A DNA stretch of 49,062 nt from DATEJJ01 sp039649115 (GTDB taxonomy: Bacteria > Actinomycetota > Actinomycetes > Mycobacteriales > Micromonosporaceae), in assembly GCA_039649115.1 (NCBI GenBank), contig JBBWZQ010000077.1, forward strand, positions 1 to 49,062, given 5' to 3'. Every line of letters starts with the position of its first letter. Position 1 is the first letter of the stretch. Positions 35,210 through 43,007 of the stretch are shown here, in pieces. Made by a program: the position numbers and the translations under genes. The notes beneath the pieces were generated by a model, which was not told the origin of the DNA, made no database searches, and worked only from the letters and a program-made list of their open reading frames with translations.

Positions 35210-35845
35210 GTGGCGTTCCGTGGCTGGCCCTCGGAGGCGCTGGAGTTCTACGAGGGCCTCGAAGCAGACAACTCCAAGACGTACTGGACCGCGCACAAGG
35301 CGGTCTACGAGAAGCAGGTGTACGCGCCCATGGCCGACCTGCTGACCGAACTGGAGCCCGAGTTCGGGTCCGGCCGGATCTTCCGGCCCAACCGGGACGT
35401 CCGGTTCAGCGCCGACAAGTCCCCGTACAAGACCGCGATCGCGGCCACCCTGGAGCGCGGCGGGTACCTCCAGCTGTCGGCGCGCGGGCTGGCCGCCGGC
35501 CGCGGCATGTACATGATGGGCCCCGACCAGCTGGACCGGTACCGGCAGGCGGTCGACGCACCGGCCAGCGGCGAGCGGCTGGCCGGGATCGTCGACGAAC
35601 TGCGGGCGCAGCGCATCGAGGCGCACGGGCACGACGCGCTGCGGACCGCGCCCAAGGGGTACCCGAAGGATCACCCGCGGATCGAGCTGCTGCGCAACAA
35701 GGGCATCGTGGCGTGGCGGGAGTGGCCGGTCGCCGCCTGGCTCGGTACCGCCGCCGCCCGCAAGCGGGTCGGCGAGTTCCTCCGCACCTGCCAGCCGCTG
35801 GACGAGTGGCTCAAGGAACACGTGGGTGGTAGCCTCGCTTCTTGA
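35210..35845 (+). CDS. DUF2461 (TIGR02453) family protein
   Basis: This 211-residue cytoplasmic protein matches the DUF2461 family pattern. It has FRGWPSEALEFYEGLEADNS near the start, FRPNRDVRFSADKSPYKT in the middle, then GMYMMGPDQLDRYRQAV, and PKGYPKDHPRIELLRNKG near the end. Length fits the family (about 210-220). Its biochemical role is not established. GTG 35210 is probably leaderless. The 3' end lies within the first copy of a 30-bp tandem repeat (35832-35891). Confidence 0.85.
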   Translation: MAFRGWPSEALEFYEGLEADNSKTYWTAHKAVYEKQVYAPMADLLTELEPEFGSGRIFRPNRDVRFSADKSPYKTAIAATLERGGYLQLSARGLAAGRGMYMMGPDQLDRYRQAVDAPASGERLAGIVDELRAQRIEAHGHDALRTAPKGYPKDHPRIELLRNKGIVAWREWPVAAWLGTAAARKRVGEFLRTCQPLDEWLKEHVGGSLAS

Positions 35846-35891
35846 GGCTTCAAGCAAATTGGCCTCACTCCTTGAGGCTTCAAGCAAATTG
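35832..35891. repeat. 30-bp tandem direct repeat, two copies, each with a 14-bp palindrome
   Basis: Copies at 35832-35861 and 35862-35891 differ at 2 of 30 positions. Each contains CTTGAGGCTTCAAG (35841-35854 and 35871-35884), a palindrome with 6 of 7 pairs per arm. The repeat overlaps the end of the DUF2461 gene and ends 10 nt before the VOC gene start. Thirty bp is close to three helical turns, so two dimers would bind the same face of the DNA. A repressor or activator site for the VOC gene is the simplest reading. Confidence 0.7.
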
Positions 35892-35901
35892 GGGGGACGC
35901 C

Positions 35902-36369
35902 ATGGAGGTCAAGGAACTCGGCCACATCGTCCTGTACGTCCACGACATCCAGCGGTCCGCGCACTTCTACCGCGACGTCCTGGGCTGGCGGCAGATCCTC
36001 CCCGCGCCCGACCTGCCCGGCGACCTGCCGATCGCGGTGTTCTCCGCGCCGTCCGGGCGCACCCACCACGAGCTGCTGCTGATCGAGGTCGGACCGGACG
36101 CGGCCGAGCAGCCGGCCGGGCGCCGCGTGGGCCTCTACCACTTCGGCCTCAAGATCGGCGACAGCGACGACGAACTGCGCGAGGCCCTCGCCCGCCTGCG
36201 GGAGACCGACACCAAGATCCTCGGATCCAGCGACCACACGGTCACGCACAGCCTCTACATCGCCGACCCGGACGGCAACGAGATCGAGCTGTTCATCGAC
36301 GTCCCCGGCGTGGACTGGAAGTCGGACCCGAGCCTCCTCGCCTCCCCCATCAAGCCCCTCGACCTCTAG
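35902..36369 (+). CDS. VOC (glyoxalase/bleomycin resistance) family protein
   Basis: This 155-residue metal-dependent enzyme or binding protein has paired beta-alpha-beta-beta-beta modules. Likely metal ligands are His in LGHIVLYV, Glu in HHELLLIE, His in LYHFGLKI and Glu in GNEIELFID, the usual H/E-H-E set. The ending PDGNEIELF is the family hallmark. Substrate could be an alpha-keto aldehyde, a catechol or a drug, and the sequence does not decide. ATG 35902 follows the G-rich site GGGGGGA. A longer frame from 35842 would read through the upstream palindromic repeat and is rejected. Confidence 0.9.
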   Translation: MEVKELGHIVLYVHDIQRSAHFYRDVLGWRQILPAPDLPGDLPIAVFSAPSGRTHHELLLIEVGPDAAEQPAGRRVGLYHFGLKIGDSDDELREALARLRETDTKILGSSDHTVTHSLYIADPDGNEIELFIDVPGVDWKSDPSLLASPIKPLDL

Positions 36370-36479
36370 ACATGATCAGGGTGAGCCGCCTCGGGAAGAC
36401 CGCGAGTTTCCGGAGAATCGCAGAGTCGACTGCCCATTCCTCCGGCATTCTCCGATCTCGGCCCCGACCGTCCTGATCA

Positions 36480-36496
36480 CGGCGGCGAGGCCGCCG
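36480..36496 (+). terminator. Possible GC hairpin after the VOC gene
   Basis: Perfect 7-bp arms with a GAG loop. There is no T-run, as is common in high-GC actinobacteria, so termination is uncertain. Confidence 0.35.
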
Positions 36497-36497
36497 C

Positions 36498-36544
36498 GCC
36501 GGCGTTGCGGCCGTGCCGGCGTTGCGGCCGTGCCGGCGTTGCGG
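36498..36544. repeat. 17-bp tandem repeat, about 2.8 copies
   Basis: GCCGGCGTTGCGGCCGT at 36498-36514 is repeated exactly at 36515-36531, with a 13-bp partial copy at 36532-36544. The unit is itself rich in inverted GC pairs. It lies about 50 bp before the GH65-like gene. Confidence 0.8.
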
Positions 36545-36591
36545 GCCGCGGACGGGCGTGTGACCCGGGGAAAGCCGGGTAGTTCGGGGCA

Positions 36592-38619
36592 ATGGCTCCG
36601 CCGATCAGCCCGCCACCGGTCACCGCGTGGCAGCCCGACCACCTGCCCGCGTACCTGTCCAACGGCATGCTCGGCCTGCGGGTCGGCCACCTCCCCCCGC
36701 GCTACGGCGTGGCGATGATCAGCGGGTTCGAGGGGCTGGATCCGGCCACCGGGGTCGAGGCGTTCGCCCGGGCCCCGTACCCCATCGCGGGGGACGTGCG
36801 GATCGGCGGGGCGGCGCTGTCCGATCCACACCGCGCCGTCCTGCGCGAGCAGCGCTACGACTTCTCCTGCGGTGAGCTCTCGACCAGCCTGGTCCTGGAC
36901 GGCGACGATGCCCGCGCCGAGATCGACATCGTGACGCTGTGCAGCCGGACCCAGCCAACCCTGGCATTGCAGGAGACCCGCGTGCGCGTCGACCGCGACT
37001 GCGACCTGACGATCGCGGCCGGCCTCGACGCGCGGGACGTACCGGGCTACTGGGGGGAGACGGTCGGCCCCTTCCGGTGGCGCAGCCCCGGCGACCTGAG
37101 CAGTTGCGGCGTCGCGTACGACACCGAGTTCCGCGGCACCGACCGGTTCGACCGCTCCCACGGCCACCGGGGCATCGGCCCGCTCACCACGTGCTACTCG
37201 TTGCGCGCCAGCGCCGGCCACCAGTACGCGCTGCGGCAGTTCAGCAGCCTGGTGCCGCAGGCCCTGCACTCCCAGCCCCACCTGCAGGCGGCCCGCCTGG
37301 TGGACGCCGGGCGACTGCGCGGCTTCGACGCGCTGCGCGTGGACAACCGCGGCGCGTGGGACGAGCTGTGGCAGGGACGGGTGGTACTGGCCGGCGCCTC
37401 GACGCGCTGGCAGGCGCTCGCCGACGCCGCCTACTTCTACCTGCAGACCTCGGTGCACGGCGCGTCGCCGAGTGCCACCTCGGTGTTCGGGCTGGCCTAC
37501 TGGCCGGACTACCACTACTACCGCGGCCACCTGATGTGGGACGTGGAGACCTTCGCGATACCTCCGTTGCTGCTGACCCACCCGGAGGCGGCGCTCGGCC
37601 TGCTGCGCTACCGCGGTTCCCGGCTGCCCGCCGCCCGGGCCAACGCGACGCTGACCGGCTACAACGGCGCCCAGTACCCGTGGGAGAGCAGCCTGCGGCA
37701 CGGGCACGAGGCGACCCCGATCGATGGACGGGCGCCGGCCACCGAGCACCACATCAGCATGGACGTCGCCAACGCCTTCGCCCGCTACGTGCACGCGACC
37801 GGCGACCTGCGGTTCGCCCGGGCCGAGGCGTGGCCGGTGCTGTCCGCGGTGGCCGAATGGGTCGAGTCGCGCGCCGAGGCGAGCCCGCGCGGGTACGAGA
37901 TCCGCCGGGTGACGGGCATCGCGGAGACCGGGACGACCGTCGACAACGACGCGTTCACCAACATGGCCGCGGCGGTGGCGCTGCGCGAGGCGACCGCGCT
38001 GGGCCAGCGCCTGGGCGTGCCGGTCCGGGAGGAGTGGACCGCGATCGCGGACCAACTGGTGATACCGGTCGATCCGGATACCCGGATCATCGCCAATCAC
38101 GACGGGTACCGGTTCGACGAGTACAAGGGCGCCACGCCCGGCGCGCCGGCCGGACTGTTCCCGCTCGGCTACCCGGTCGACCCGCGGACCGAACGCGACA
38201 CCCTCCGCTTCTACCTCGGGCTCGCCGACCGGTACGCCGGCGCCCCGATGCTGTCCGCCCTGCTCGGCACGTACGCCACGCGGGTGGGTGACCGGGCGGC
38301 GGCGCTGGAACTCTTCGAGCGGGGCTACGGCGACTTCGTCGTCGAGCCCTACACGATCACCGTCGAGTACAGCCCCCGCGCATACCCCAACCAGCCGCTC
38401 GCCGGCCCGTTCACCGCCAACCTGGGCGGCTTCCTCACCAGCTGCCTGTACGGCCTGACCGGCCTGCGGCTGCACCCCGGCGACCCGCCGTCCTGGTTCG
38501 AGCGGAAGATCACGCTGCCCGCCGGCTGGGACGCGGTCGAGGTGGAACGCGTCTGGGCCCGGCGCCGGCCGTGCGGGCTGTCGGCCGAGCACGGCCAGGA
38601 ACGGGCACGCCTGCGGTAG
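36592..38619 (+). CDS. GH65-like glycoside hydrolase / phosphorylase
   Basis: This 675-residue protein has an N-terminal beta-sandwich (about 1-260) opening with LPAYLSNGMLGLRVGHLPP. An (alpha/alpha)6-barrel follows. Barrel signatures of GH65 and of protein-glucosylgalactosylhydroxylysine glucosidase relatives are seen: YYRGHLMWDVETFAIPPLLL, GYNGAQYPWESS and TEHHISMDVANAFARY. The last contains the general-acid type Glu. Substrates of the family include trehalose, maltose, kojibiose and glucosyl-galactosyl hydroxylysine, and sequence reading cannot choose. No signal peptide is seen, so it is probably cytoplasmic. It converges on the sugar ABC operon with only 6 bp between the stops. A role downstream of that transporter is reasonable inference. 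Confidence 0.85.
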   Translation: MAPPISPPPVTAWQPDHLPAYLSNGMLGLRVGHLPPRYGVAMISGFEGLDPATGVEAFARAPYPIAGDVRIGGAALSDPHRAVLREQRYDFSCGELSTSLVLDGDDARAEIDIVTLCSRTQPTLALQETRVRVDRDCDLTIAAGLDARDVPGYWGETVGPFRWRSPGDLSSCGVAYDTEFRGTDRFDRSHGHRGIGPLTTCYSLRASAGHQYALRQFSSLVPQALHSQPHLQAARLVDAGRLRGFDALRVDNRGAWDELWQGRVVLAGASTRWQALADAAYFYLQTSVHGASPSATSVFGLAYWPDYHYYRGHLMWDVETFAIPPLLLTHPEAALGLLRYRGSRLPAARANATLTGYNGAQYPWESSLRHGHEATPIDGRAPATEHHISMDVANAFARYVHATGDLRFARAEAWPVLSAVAEWVESRAEASPRGYEIRRVTGIAETGTTVDNDAFTNMAAAVALREATALGQRLGVPVREEWTAIADQLVIPVDPDTRIIANHDGYRFDEYKGATPGAPAGLFPLGYPVDPRTERDTLRFYLGLADRYAGAPMLSALLGTYATRVGDRAAALELFERGYGDFVVEPYTITVEYSPRAYPNQPLAGPFTANLGGFLTSCLYGLTGLRLHPGDPPSWFERKITLPAGWDAVEVERVWARRRPCGLSAEHGQERARLR

Positions 38620-38625
38620 ACCCGG

Positions 38626-39507
38626 TCAGCCCTTGACGGCGCCCGCGGTGAGGCCGGTCGCGATGTTCCGCTGGATGATCAGGAAGAAGACCACGACAGG
38701 CAGCGAGGTGATCGTGGCCCCGGCCATCAACGGGCCCCAGGTGGTGCCGCGCAGGGTCTGGTTGCTGGCCAGGAACGCCATCAGGTTCCAGTGCGCCGGG
38801 TCGTTCAACGTATTGATGATGATGAACTCATTCCAGGTCTGGATGAACCCGTAGACGGCCGCCGCGACCAGGCCCGGCCCGGTCAGCGGGAGGATGATCC
38901 GGTAGAACGTCTGTGCCCGGTTGCAGCCGTCGACCAGCGCCGCCTCGTCCAGCTCCTTGGGGATGTTCACGATGAAGCCGCGCAACATCCAGACGGTGTA
39001 CGGCAGCACCAGGATCAGGTACGTCACGGTGACGCCGACCAGCGAGTTGGTCCAGTGCACCCCGTTCAGCGTCTTGTAGAGCGGGATCAGCAGCGCGGTG
39101 AACGGCACCATCTGCACCACGAGGATCACCGCGATCATCGCCTTGCGGCCGTAGAACCGGAACCGCGCGATGGCCAGTGCCCCGAGGAAGCCCACCACCA
39201 GCCCGGCGAGTACCGAGAACAGCGTGATGATCAGGCTGTTCTTCAGGTCGGTGACGAAGTTCGGAGCGTGCAGCGCCGAACGGAAGTTGTCCAGCGTCGG
39301 GTGCTGCGGCACCAGATGCGGGGTGAACGTCTGCACCTCGTTGGCCGGCTTGAACGCGGTGCTCAGCATCCAGTAGACGGGAAACACCATGACCAGGGCG
39401 AAGCCCAGCCCGACCAGGTTCCACAGCACGGTCGCCGAGCGGCGGCGCCCGACCCCCACCGCCTGGACCCGGCGGGTCCGCGCGGCCGCAGCATCCGGAG
39501 CCGCCAT
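38626..39507 (-). CDS. Sugar ABC transporter permease, MalG-like
   Basis: This 293-residue membrane protein has six helices, starting with a cytoplasmic leader and GFALVMVFPVYWMLSTAF. The EAA loop that contacts the ATPase is ELDEAALVDGCNRAQTFYRI. Its C-terminus ITSLPVVVFFLIIQRNIATGLTAGAVKG is typical of the carbohydrate-uptake CUT1 group. ATG 39507 shares a base with the upstream permease stop (TGATG), so the two are translationally coupled. It is the last gene of the operon, and no ATPase gene follows. Confidence 0.93.
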   Translation of the reverse strand: MAAPDAAAARTRRVQAVGVGRRRSATVLWNLVGLGFALVMVFPVYWMLSTAFKPANEVQTFTPHLVPQHPTLDNFRSALHAPNFVTDLKNSLIITLFSVLAGLVVGFLGALAIARFRFYGRKAMIAVILVVQMVPFTALLIPLYKTLNGVHWTNSLVGVTVTYLILVLPYTVWMLRGFIVNIPKELDEAALVDGCNRAQTFYRIILPLTGPGLVAAAVYGFIQTWNEFIIINTLNDPAHWNLMAFLASNQTLRGTTWGPLMAGATITSLPVVVFFLIIQRNIATGLTAGAVKG

Positions 39508-40463
39508 CAGTCCGCATCTCCGATCTTGAACATCTGCCTCGCGTAGAGGGCCATCACGCCGATCATCAGCAGCACGGTGAGCACGGCTATCGCGGAGCCC
39601 GTGTTGTAGTTGCTCTTGGCGAACGCCTCCTGGTACGCGTAGATCGCGAGGCTGTAGTAGTCCAGCTCCGGCTTGCTGGCCCGGGCGATGTACGGCTGGG
39701 TGAACAGGCCCATGTCCCAGATCACCGACAGCGTGGTGACGATCACCACGAGGGGGCGCAGGATCGGCCAGGTGACGCTGCGGAACACCGCCCACGGGCC
39801 GGCGCCGTCCACCACCGCCGCCTCCTGCAGTTCCCGCGGCACCTGGGTGAGCCCGGCGTACAGGCTGATCGCGAGGAACGGCACCGCTCCCCAGACGACC
39901 AGCGCGATGATGACCGACCAGCCCTGCCACAGGTCGATGAACCAGCTGTGGTTGGTGAAGTCGACGCCCGGGACGACCTTGTCGATCAGCCAGTTCAGCA
40001 CGCCCCAGTCGGTGTCCACCAGCCAGGTGAAGACCTGCGTCGCGACCAGCTGGGGCAGCGCCCAGACCAGCATCATCGAGACGATCATGCAGACCCGCAC
40101 CCAGCCGCTGACCCGCTGCATGAGCAGGGCGACCAGCAGGCCGGACAGGACGGACACCACGACGCAGATCGCGGCGACCGCGATCGTGCGGACCACCACG
40201 GTCCAGAAGAACGGGTCATGCAGGATCTTGCTGTAGTTGGCGACGCCGACCCAGCTGCCGGCGCCGCCGGTGAACAGGTCGCGCAGGGTGAGCCGCTTGA
40301 ACGACAGCTCGGTCATGTAGGCGAGCGGAAAGGCGAGCAGCCCGGCGAGCACGAGCAGGGTGGGCAGGATCAGGAGGTACGGCGTGGGCTCGCGCCGCCG
40401 GCGCCGCGCCGGTGCCGCGGAAAGACCATCCGCCACGCGAGGCGGGGTCCGCACGGCGTGCAT
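39507..40463 (-). CDS. Sugar ABC transporter permease, MalF-like
   Basis: This 318-residue membrane protein has a basic N-terminus, a first helix (LLILPTLLVLAGLLAFPLAY) and a large loop before the remaining helices. The EAA motif is ELQEAAVVDGAGPWAVFRSV. It pairs with the MalG-like permease to form the membrane channel of a CUT1 importer. ATG 40463 has GGGAG 6 nt upstream. The start lies just beyond a strong GC hairpin that separates it from the binding-protein gene. Confidence 0.93.
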   Translation of the reverse strand: MHAVRTPPRVADGLSAAPARRRRREPTPYLLILPTLLVLAGLLAFPLAYMTELSFKRLTLRDLFTGGAGSWVGVANYSKILHDPFFWTVVVRTIAVAAICVVVSVLSGLLVALLMQRVSGWVRVCMIVSMMLVWALPQLVATQVFTWLVDTDWGVLNWLIDKVVPGVDFTNHSWFIDLWQGWSVIIALVVWGAVPFLAISLYAGLTQVPRELQEAAVVDGAGPWAVFRSVTWPILRPLVVIVTTLSVIWDMGLFTQPYIARASKPELDYYSLAIYAYQEAFAKSNYNTGSAIAVLTVLLMIGVMALYARQMFKIGDAD

Positions 40464-40487
40464 CGCATACTCCCGTCTGAGGCTGGG

Positions 40488-40520
40488 GGCGCCGCCCGCC
40501 CTCCCCCGGCGGGCGGCGCC
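40488..40520 (-). terminator. Perfect 13-bp GC hairpin between binding-protein and permease genes
   Basis: Arms GGCGCCGCCCGCC (40488-40500) and its exact complement (40508-40520) enclose a 7-nt loop. It lies 7 nt after the binding-protein stop and 24 nt before the permease start. In sugar operons such a hairpin acts as a partial terminator or protects the 3' end of the upstream mRNA, giving more binding protein than permease. There is no T-run. Confidence 0.7.
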
Positions 40521-40527
40521 GGGGTGT

Positions 40528-41850
40528 TCAGCTGTTGAGCGTCGAGGCGATCTGCGCGTCGGCCGCCCTGGCCGCCTCGTCCAGGGTTTTCTTGCCGGTC
40601 ACCACGTCCACCAGCATCTGCTGCAGGACGTTGCTCTTCTCCACGTCGGCCCAGCCCGGCGCGTTCGGCACGAACCAGCTGTTCTTGGCCGCCGCGGCGG
40701 CGGCCTCCAGGCCCTTGACCGAGGCGGCCTGGTCGAGCAGCGCGGTGGAGTTGGGCAGCACACCCTTGGCGAGCAGCGCGGTCATGGACGCCGTGCTGGT
40801 GAAGTCCTTGATCCACTCAGCCGCCAGGTCCTTCTTGCCACTCTTCGCCGCGACGCCCAGGATCGAGCCGCCGAGGAACGTCGGCATGCCCTGGCCCGCC
40901 GTCAGGCCGGGCAGCGGTATCGTCGCGACCTTGCCCTTGACCTTGGTGTCGACCATCGCCGAGTTCGGGTCGTTGGGGTCCTTGTGCACCTGCTGGACGG
41001 CGCCCGACTCCCAGGCGTTGCCGTACAGCATGGCCGAGGAGCCCTGCGCGTACACCGCGTCCTGGTCGTTCTCGTCCTTGGTGGGGTCGCCCTTCGAGTA
41101 CGTCTTGGTCAGGTCGACCCACTTCTGCAGGCCCTGCTCCGACGCCTGGCTCTCCAACGTGCCGGCCCACTTGCCGTCGCCGCCCTTGGCCGCGATCGAG
41201 CCACCCGCGCCGTACACCCACGCCATCGCCGCGTACCAGTACTTGCCCGGCAGGTAGAAGGCGGAGAACTTCGGGTCGGACGCGTGCGCGGACTGCAGCT
41301 TCCGCGCCGCCGCCACGAGGTCGTCGTAGCTCTGCGGCGCCTTCAGCCCGGCCGCCTGGAACAGGTCGGTGCGGTAGAGCAGCACCCGTGCCCCGGCGTA
41401 GTACGGCACGCAGTAGGTCTTGCCGTCCGCCTGGCAGGGGCCGGACAGGCCGGTCAGCCAGGTGCTGTTGTTGTCGAACGTGTTGACCTTGCTGGTCAGG
41501 TCGGCGAAGGCGCCGTTGAACACGTACTTCGACGCCTCGGTGTTGCCCAGCTCGACGATGTCGGGCACGTCGCTGCCGGCCAGCGTGGCGTCCAGCTTGG
41601 TGAGGTGGTTGGCCCACTGCTGGTACTGCACGTCCACCGCGGCACCGGTGGCCTGGGTGAACTTGGCGCTGGCCGCGTCCACGACGTCCTTCCAGCCGGT
41701 CTGCGCGTCCACCATCAGGTACACCTTGAGGGTCTTGCCCTTGCCATCCAGCGGATTGCCGGATGTTGTCGTGTTCTTGCTGGAACCGCACGCCGCGGCT
41801 CCCAGCAGCGTTGCCGCGACGGCCGCGGCAACCGCGATCCTGCGCTTCAC
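40528..41850 (-). CDS. Sugar ABC transporter substrate-binding lipoprotein
   Basis: This 440-residue lipoprotein has a signal peptide and lipidation Cys21 (LLGAAACGSS). The rest is a type-2 periplasmic binding-protein fold of the CUT1 group. It opens with LKVYLMVDAQTGWKD and has DVPDIVELGNTEASKY, then YYAGARVLLYRTDLFQAAGL and MPTFLGGSILGVAAKSGKK. The GTG start follows AAGGAGG and overlaps the regulator's TGA by 4 nt (GTGA). Substrate is likely an oligosaccharide, but nothing in the sequence names it. The missing ATPase fits the actinobacterial habit of one shared MsiK-type ATPase for several sugar importers, which is inference here. Confidence 0.94.
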   Translation of the reverse strand: MKRRIAVAAAVAATLLGAAACGSSKNTTTSGNPLDGKGKTLKVYLMVDAQTGWKDVVDAASAKFTQATGAAVDVQYQQWANHLTKLDATLAGSDVPDIVELGNTEASKYVFNGAFADLTSKVNTFDNNSTWLTGLSGPCQADGKTYCVPYYAGARVLLYRTDLFQAAGLKAPQSYDDLVAAARKLQSAHASDPKFSAFYLPGKYWYAAMAWVYGAGGSIAAKGGDGKWAGTLESQASEQGLQKWVDLTKTYSKGDPTKDENDQDAVYAQGSSAMLYGNAWESGAVQQVHKDPNDPNSAMVDTKVKGKVATIPLPGLTAGQGMPTFLGGSILGVAAKSGKKDLAAEWIKDFTSTASMTALLAKGVLPNSTALLDQAASVKGLEAAAAAAKNSWFVPNAPGWADVEKSNVLQQMLVDVVTGKKTLDEAARAADAQIASTLNS

Positions 41851-42830
41851 GGTGTCCTCCTTGATTCAAAAGGTGATTCGGCGTGGCTGGCCGCCCGGTG
41901 CGCGTCCACCGCCCGGGCGGTCAGCTGGAAGGCGGCGTCGGCCCGGTCGTGCAGGCGCTGCGCGACCGCGACGTAGAGCAGATCGAGGACGAAGAGTTGG
42001 GAGTGCCGCGCGGACAGCGCGTCCGGCCGCAACGGCGTGGCGTGTACCGCGGTCAGCAGCACCACGTCCGCGACGCCGGCGACCGGCGAACCGGGAAAGC
42101 TGGTCAGCGCGACGGTGGTCGCGCCGTGGCTGCCCGCCTCCGCGAGGACCTCCACGGTCTCCTGGGTGGCGCCGGTGTGCGAGACCCCGACCGCCACGTC
42201 ACCGGCGTCGAGGGTGGCCGCGCTGGCGAGGCCGTCGTGGATGTCCCCCCACGACCACGCCGCGAGGCCGATGCGGTGCAGGCAGACGCGCAGTTCGGCG
42301 CCGACCAGCGCGCTGCTGCTGGCGCCGTAGATGTCCACCCGCCGGGCGGTGCTGATCGCCTGCGCCGCCTTCTCGATCGCGCGCACGTCCAGCAGGGTGG
42401 CCGTGTCGTGCATGGCGCGGGTGTCCGCCGCCATGATCTGGTGCAGCACCTGGTCCAGCGGGTCGCTGGGCCGGATCTCCCGGTCGATGTCGACAGCGTC
42501 TGCGCGGACCCACGAGTTCTCCGCGGAACCCCACCCCGCCGAGCGGGCCGCGCGCCCGGTCTCCGCGGCGATGCCCAGCCGCACCTCCGCGTAGCCGTCG
42601 AACCCGAGTGCCCGGCAGAAGCGGGTCACCGTCGCCGGCGAGGTACCGCTGCGCTCGGCCAGCTCGACCATGGTCGCGCGGGCCGCGCCGGCCGGGTCGC
42701 TCAGCACGTGCTCGGCGACGCGCTGCAGCGCCCCGGTGAACTCGGGCAGCCGGGCCCGCACCCGGGCGAGTACCCCGTCGGGCAGAGCCGGGGCGGCAGC
42801 GGCCGCGTCCAGTTCCGCCTCGGCAGCCAT
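41847..42830 (-). CDS. RpiR/MurR-family transcriptional regulator with SIS domain
   Basis: This 327-residue regulator has an N-terminal helix-turn-helix (about residues 30-95, MVELAERSGTSPATVTRFCR) followed by a SIS sugar-phosphate-binding domain (about 135-270; RRVDIYGASSSALVGAEL and AVGVSHTGATQETVEVLAEA). Family members sense sugar phosphates and control nearby sugar uptake genes. It is the first gene of the importer operon, translationally coupled to the binding protein, so it probably autoregulates the whole unit. ATG 42830 has GGAAGGTG 6 nt upstream. Confidence 0.92.
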   Translation of the reverse strand: MAAEAELDAAAAAPALPDGVLARVRARLPEFTGALQRVAEHVLSDPAGAARATMVELAERSGTSPATVTRFCRALGFDGYAEVRLGIAAETGRAARSAGWGSAENSWVRADAVDIDREIRPSDPLDQVLHQIMAADTRAMHDTATLLDVRAIEKAAQAISTARRVDIYGASSSALVGAELRVCLHRIGLAAWSWGDIHDGLASAATLDAGDVAVGVSHTGATQETVEVLAEAGSHGATTVALTSFPGSPVAGVADVVLLTAVHATPLRPDALSARHSQLFVLDLLYVAVAQRLHDRADAAFQLTARAVDAHRAASHAESPFESRRTP

Positions 42831-43007
42831 GGATACACCTTCCGGAAAGGTTGTTAACTAATCGCGATAAGAATTCTTAACGGCGACCGGAGGTGTCAAG
42901 ACTTCTGGGAAAGTTTCCTAACTGTTACTGATCGCGGGAGGACAGGGCGTAGCAGCCAGAACAGACGGCGGTACGCCGAAAGGATGAGCGATGTCGATCC
43001 GAGCGGA
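42831..43007. promoter_or_regulatory. Promoter/operator region of the RpiR-sugar ABC operon
   Basis: This AT-richer region holds several operator-like elements. The bipartite motif GGAAAG-N5-TAACT occurs twice in direct orientation, at 42844-42859 and 42908-42923. The second copy contains a perfect 11-mer GGAAAGTTTCC (42908-42918). A 12-bp perfect palindrome TAAGAATTCTTA lies at 42868-42879, next to GTTAAC at 42853-42858. The leftward promoter lies here. The kinase gene to the right ends at 43008, so this also receives its 3' end. Confidence 0.55.

Larger units (their letters stand above)
36370..36591. other. Intergenic region with hairpin and 17-bp tandem repeats
   Basis: This region contains a GC hairpin at 36480-36496 (7-bp arms CGGCGGC / GCCGCCG, 3-nt loop), which may end VOC transcription. 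It also contains almost three copies of the unit GCCGGCGTTGCGGCCGT at 36498-36544. TAGTTC six nt before the next start resembles a leaderless -10 box but is imperfect. Confidence 0.5.

Noticed and set aside
35832..35891. Possible CRISPR array
   Set aside because: Only two directly abutting copies without spacers, and no cas genes in the window.
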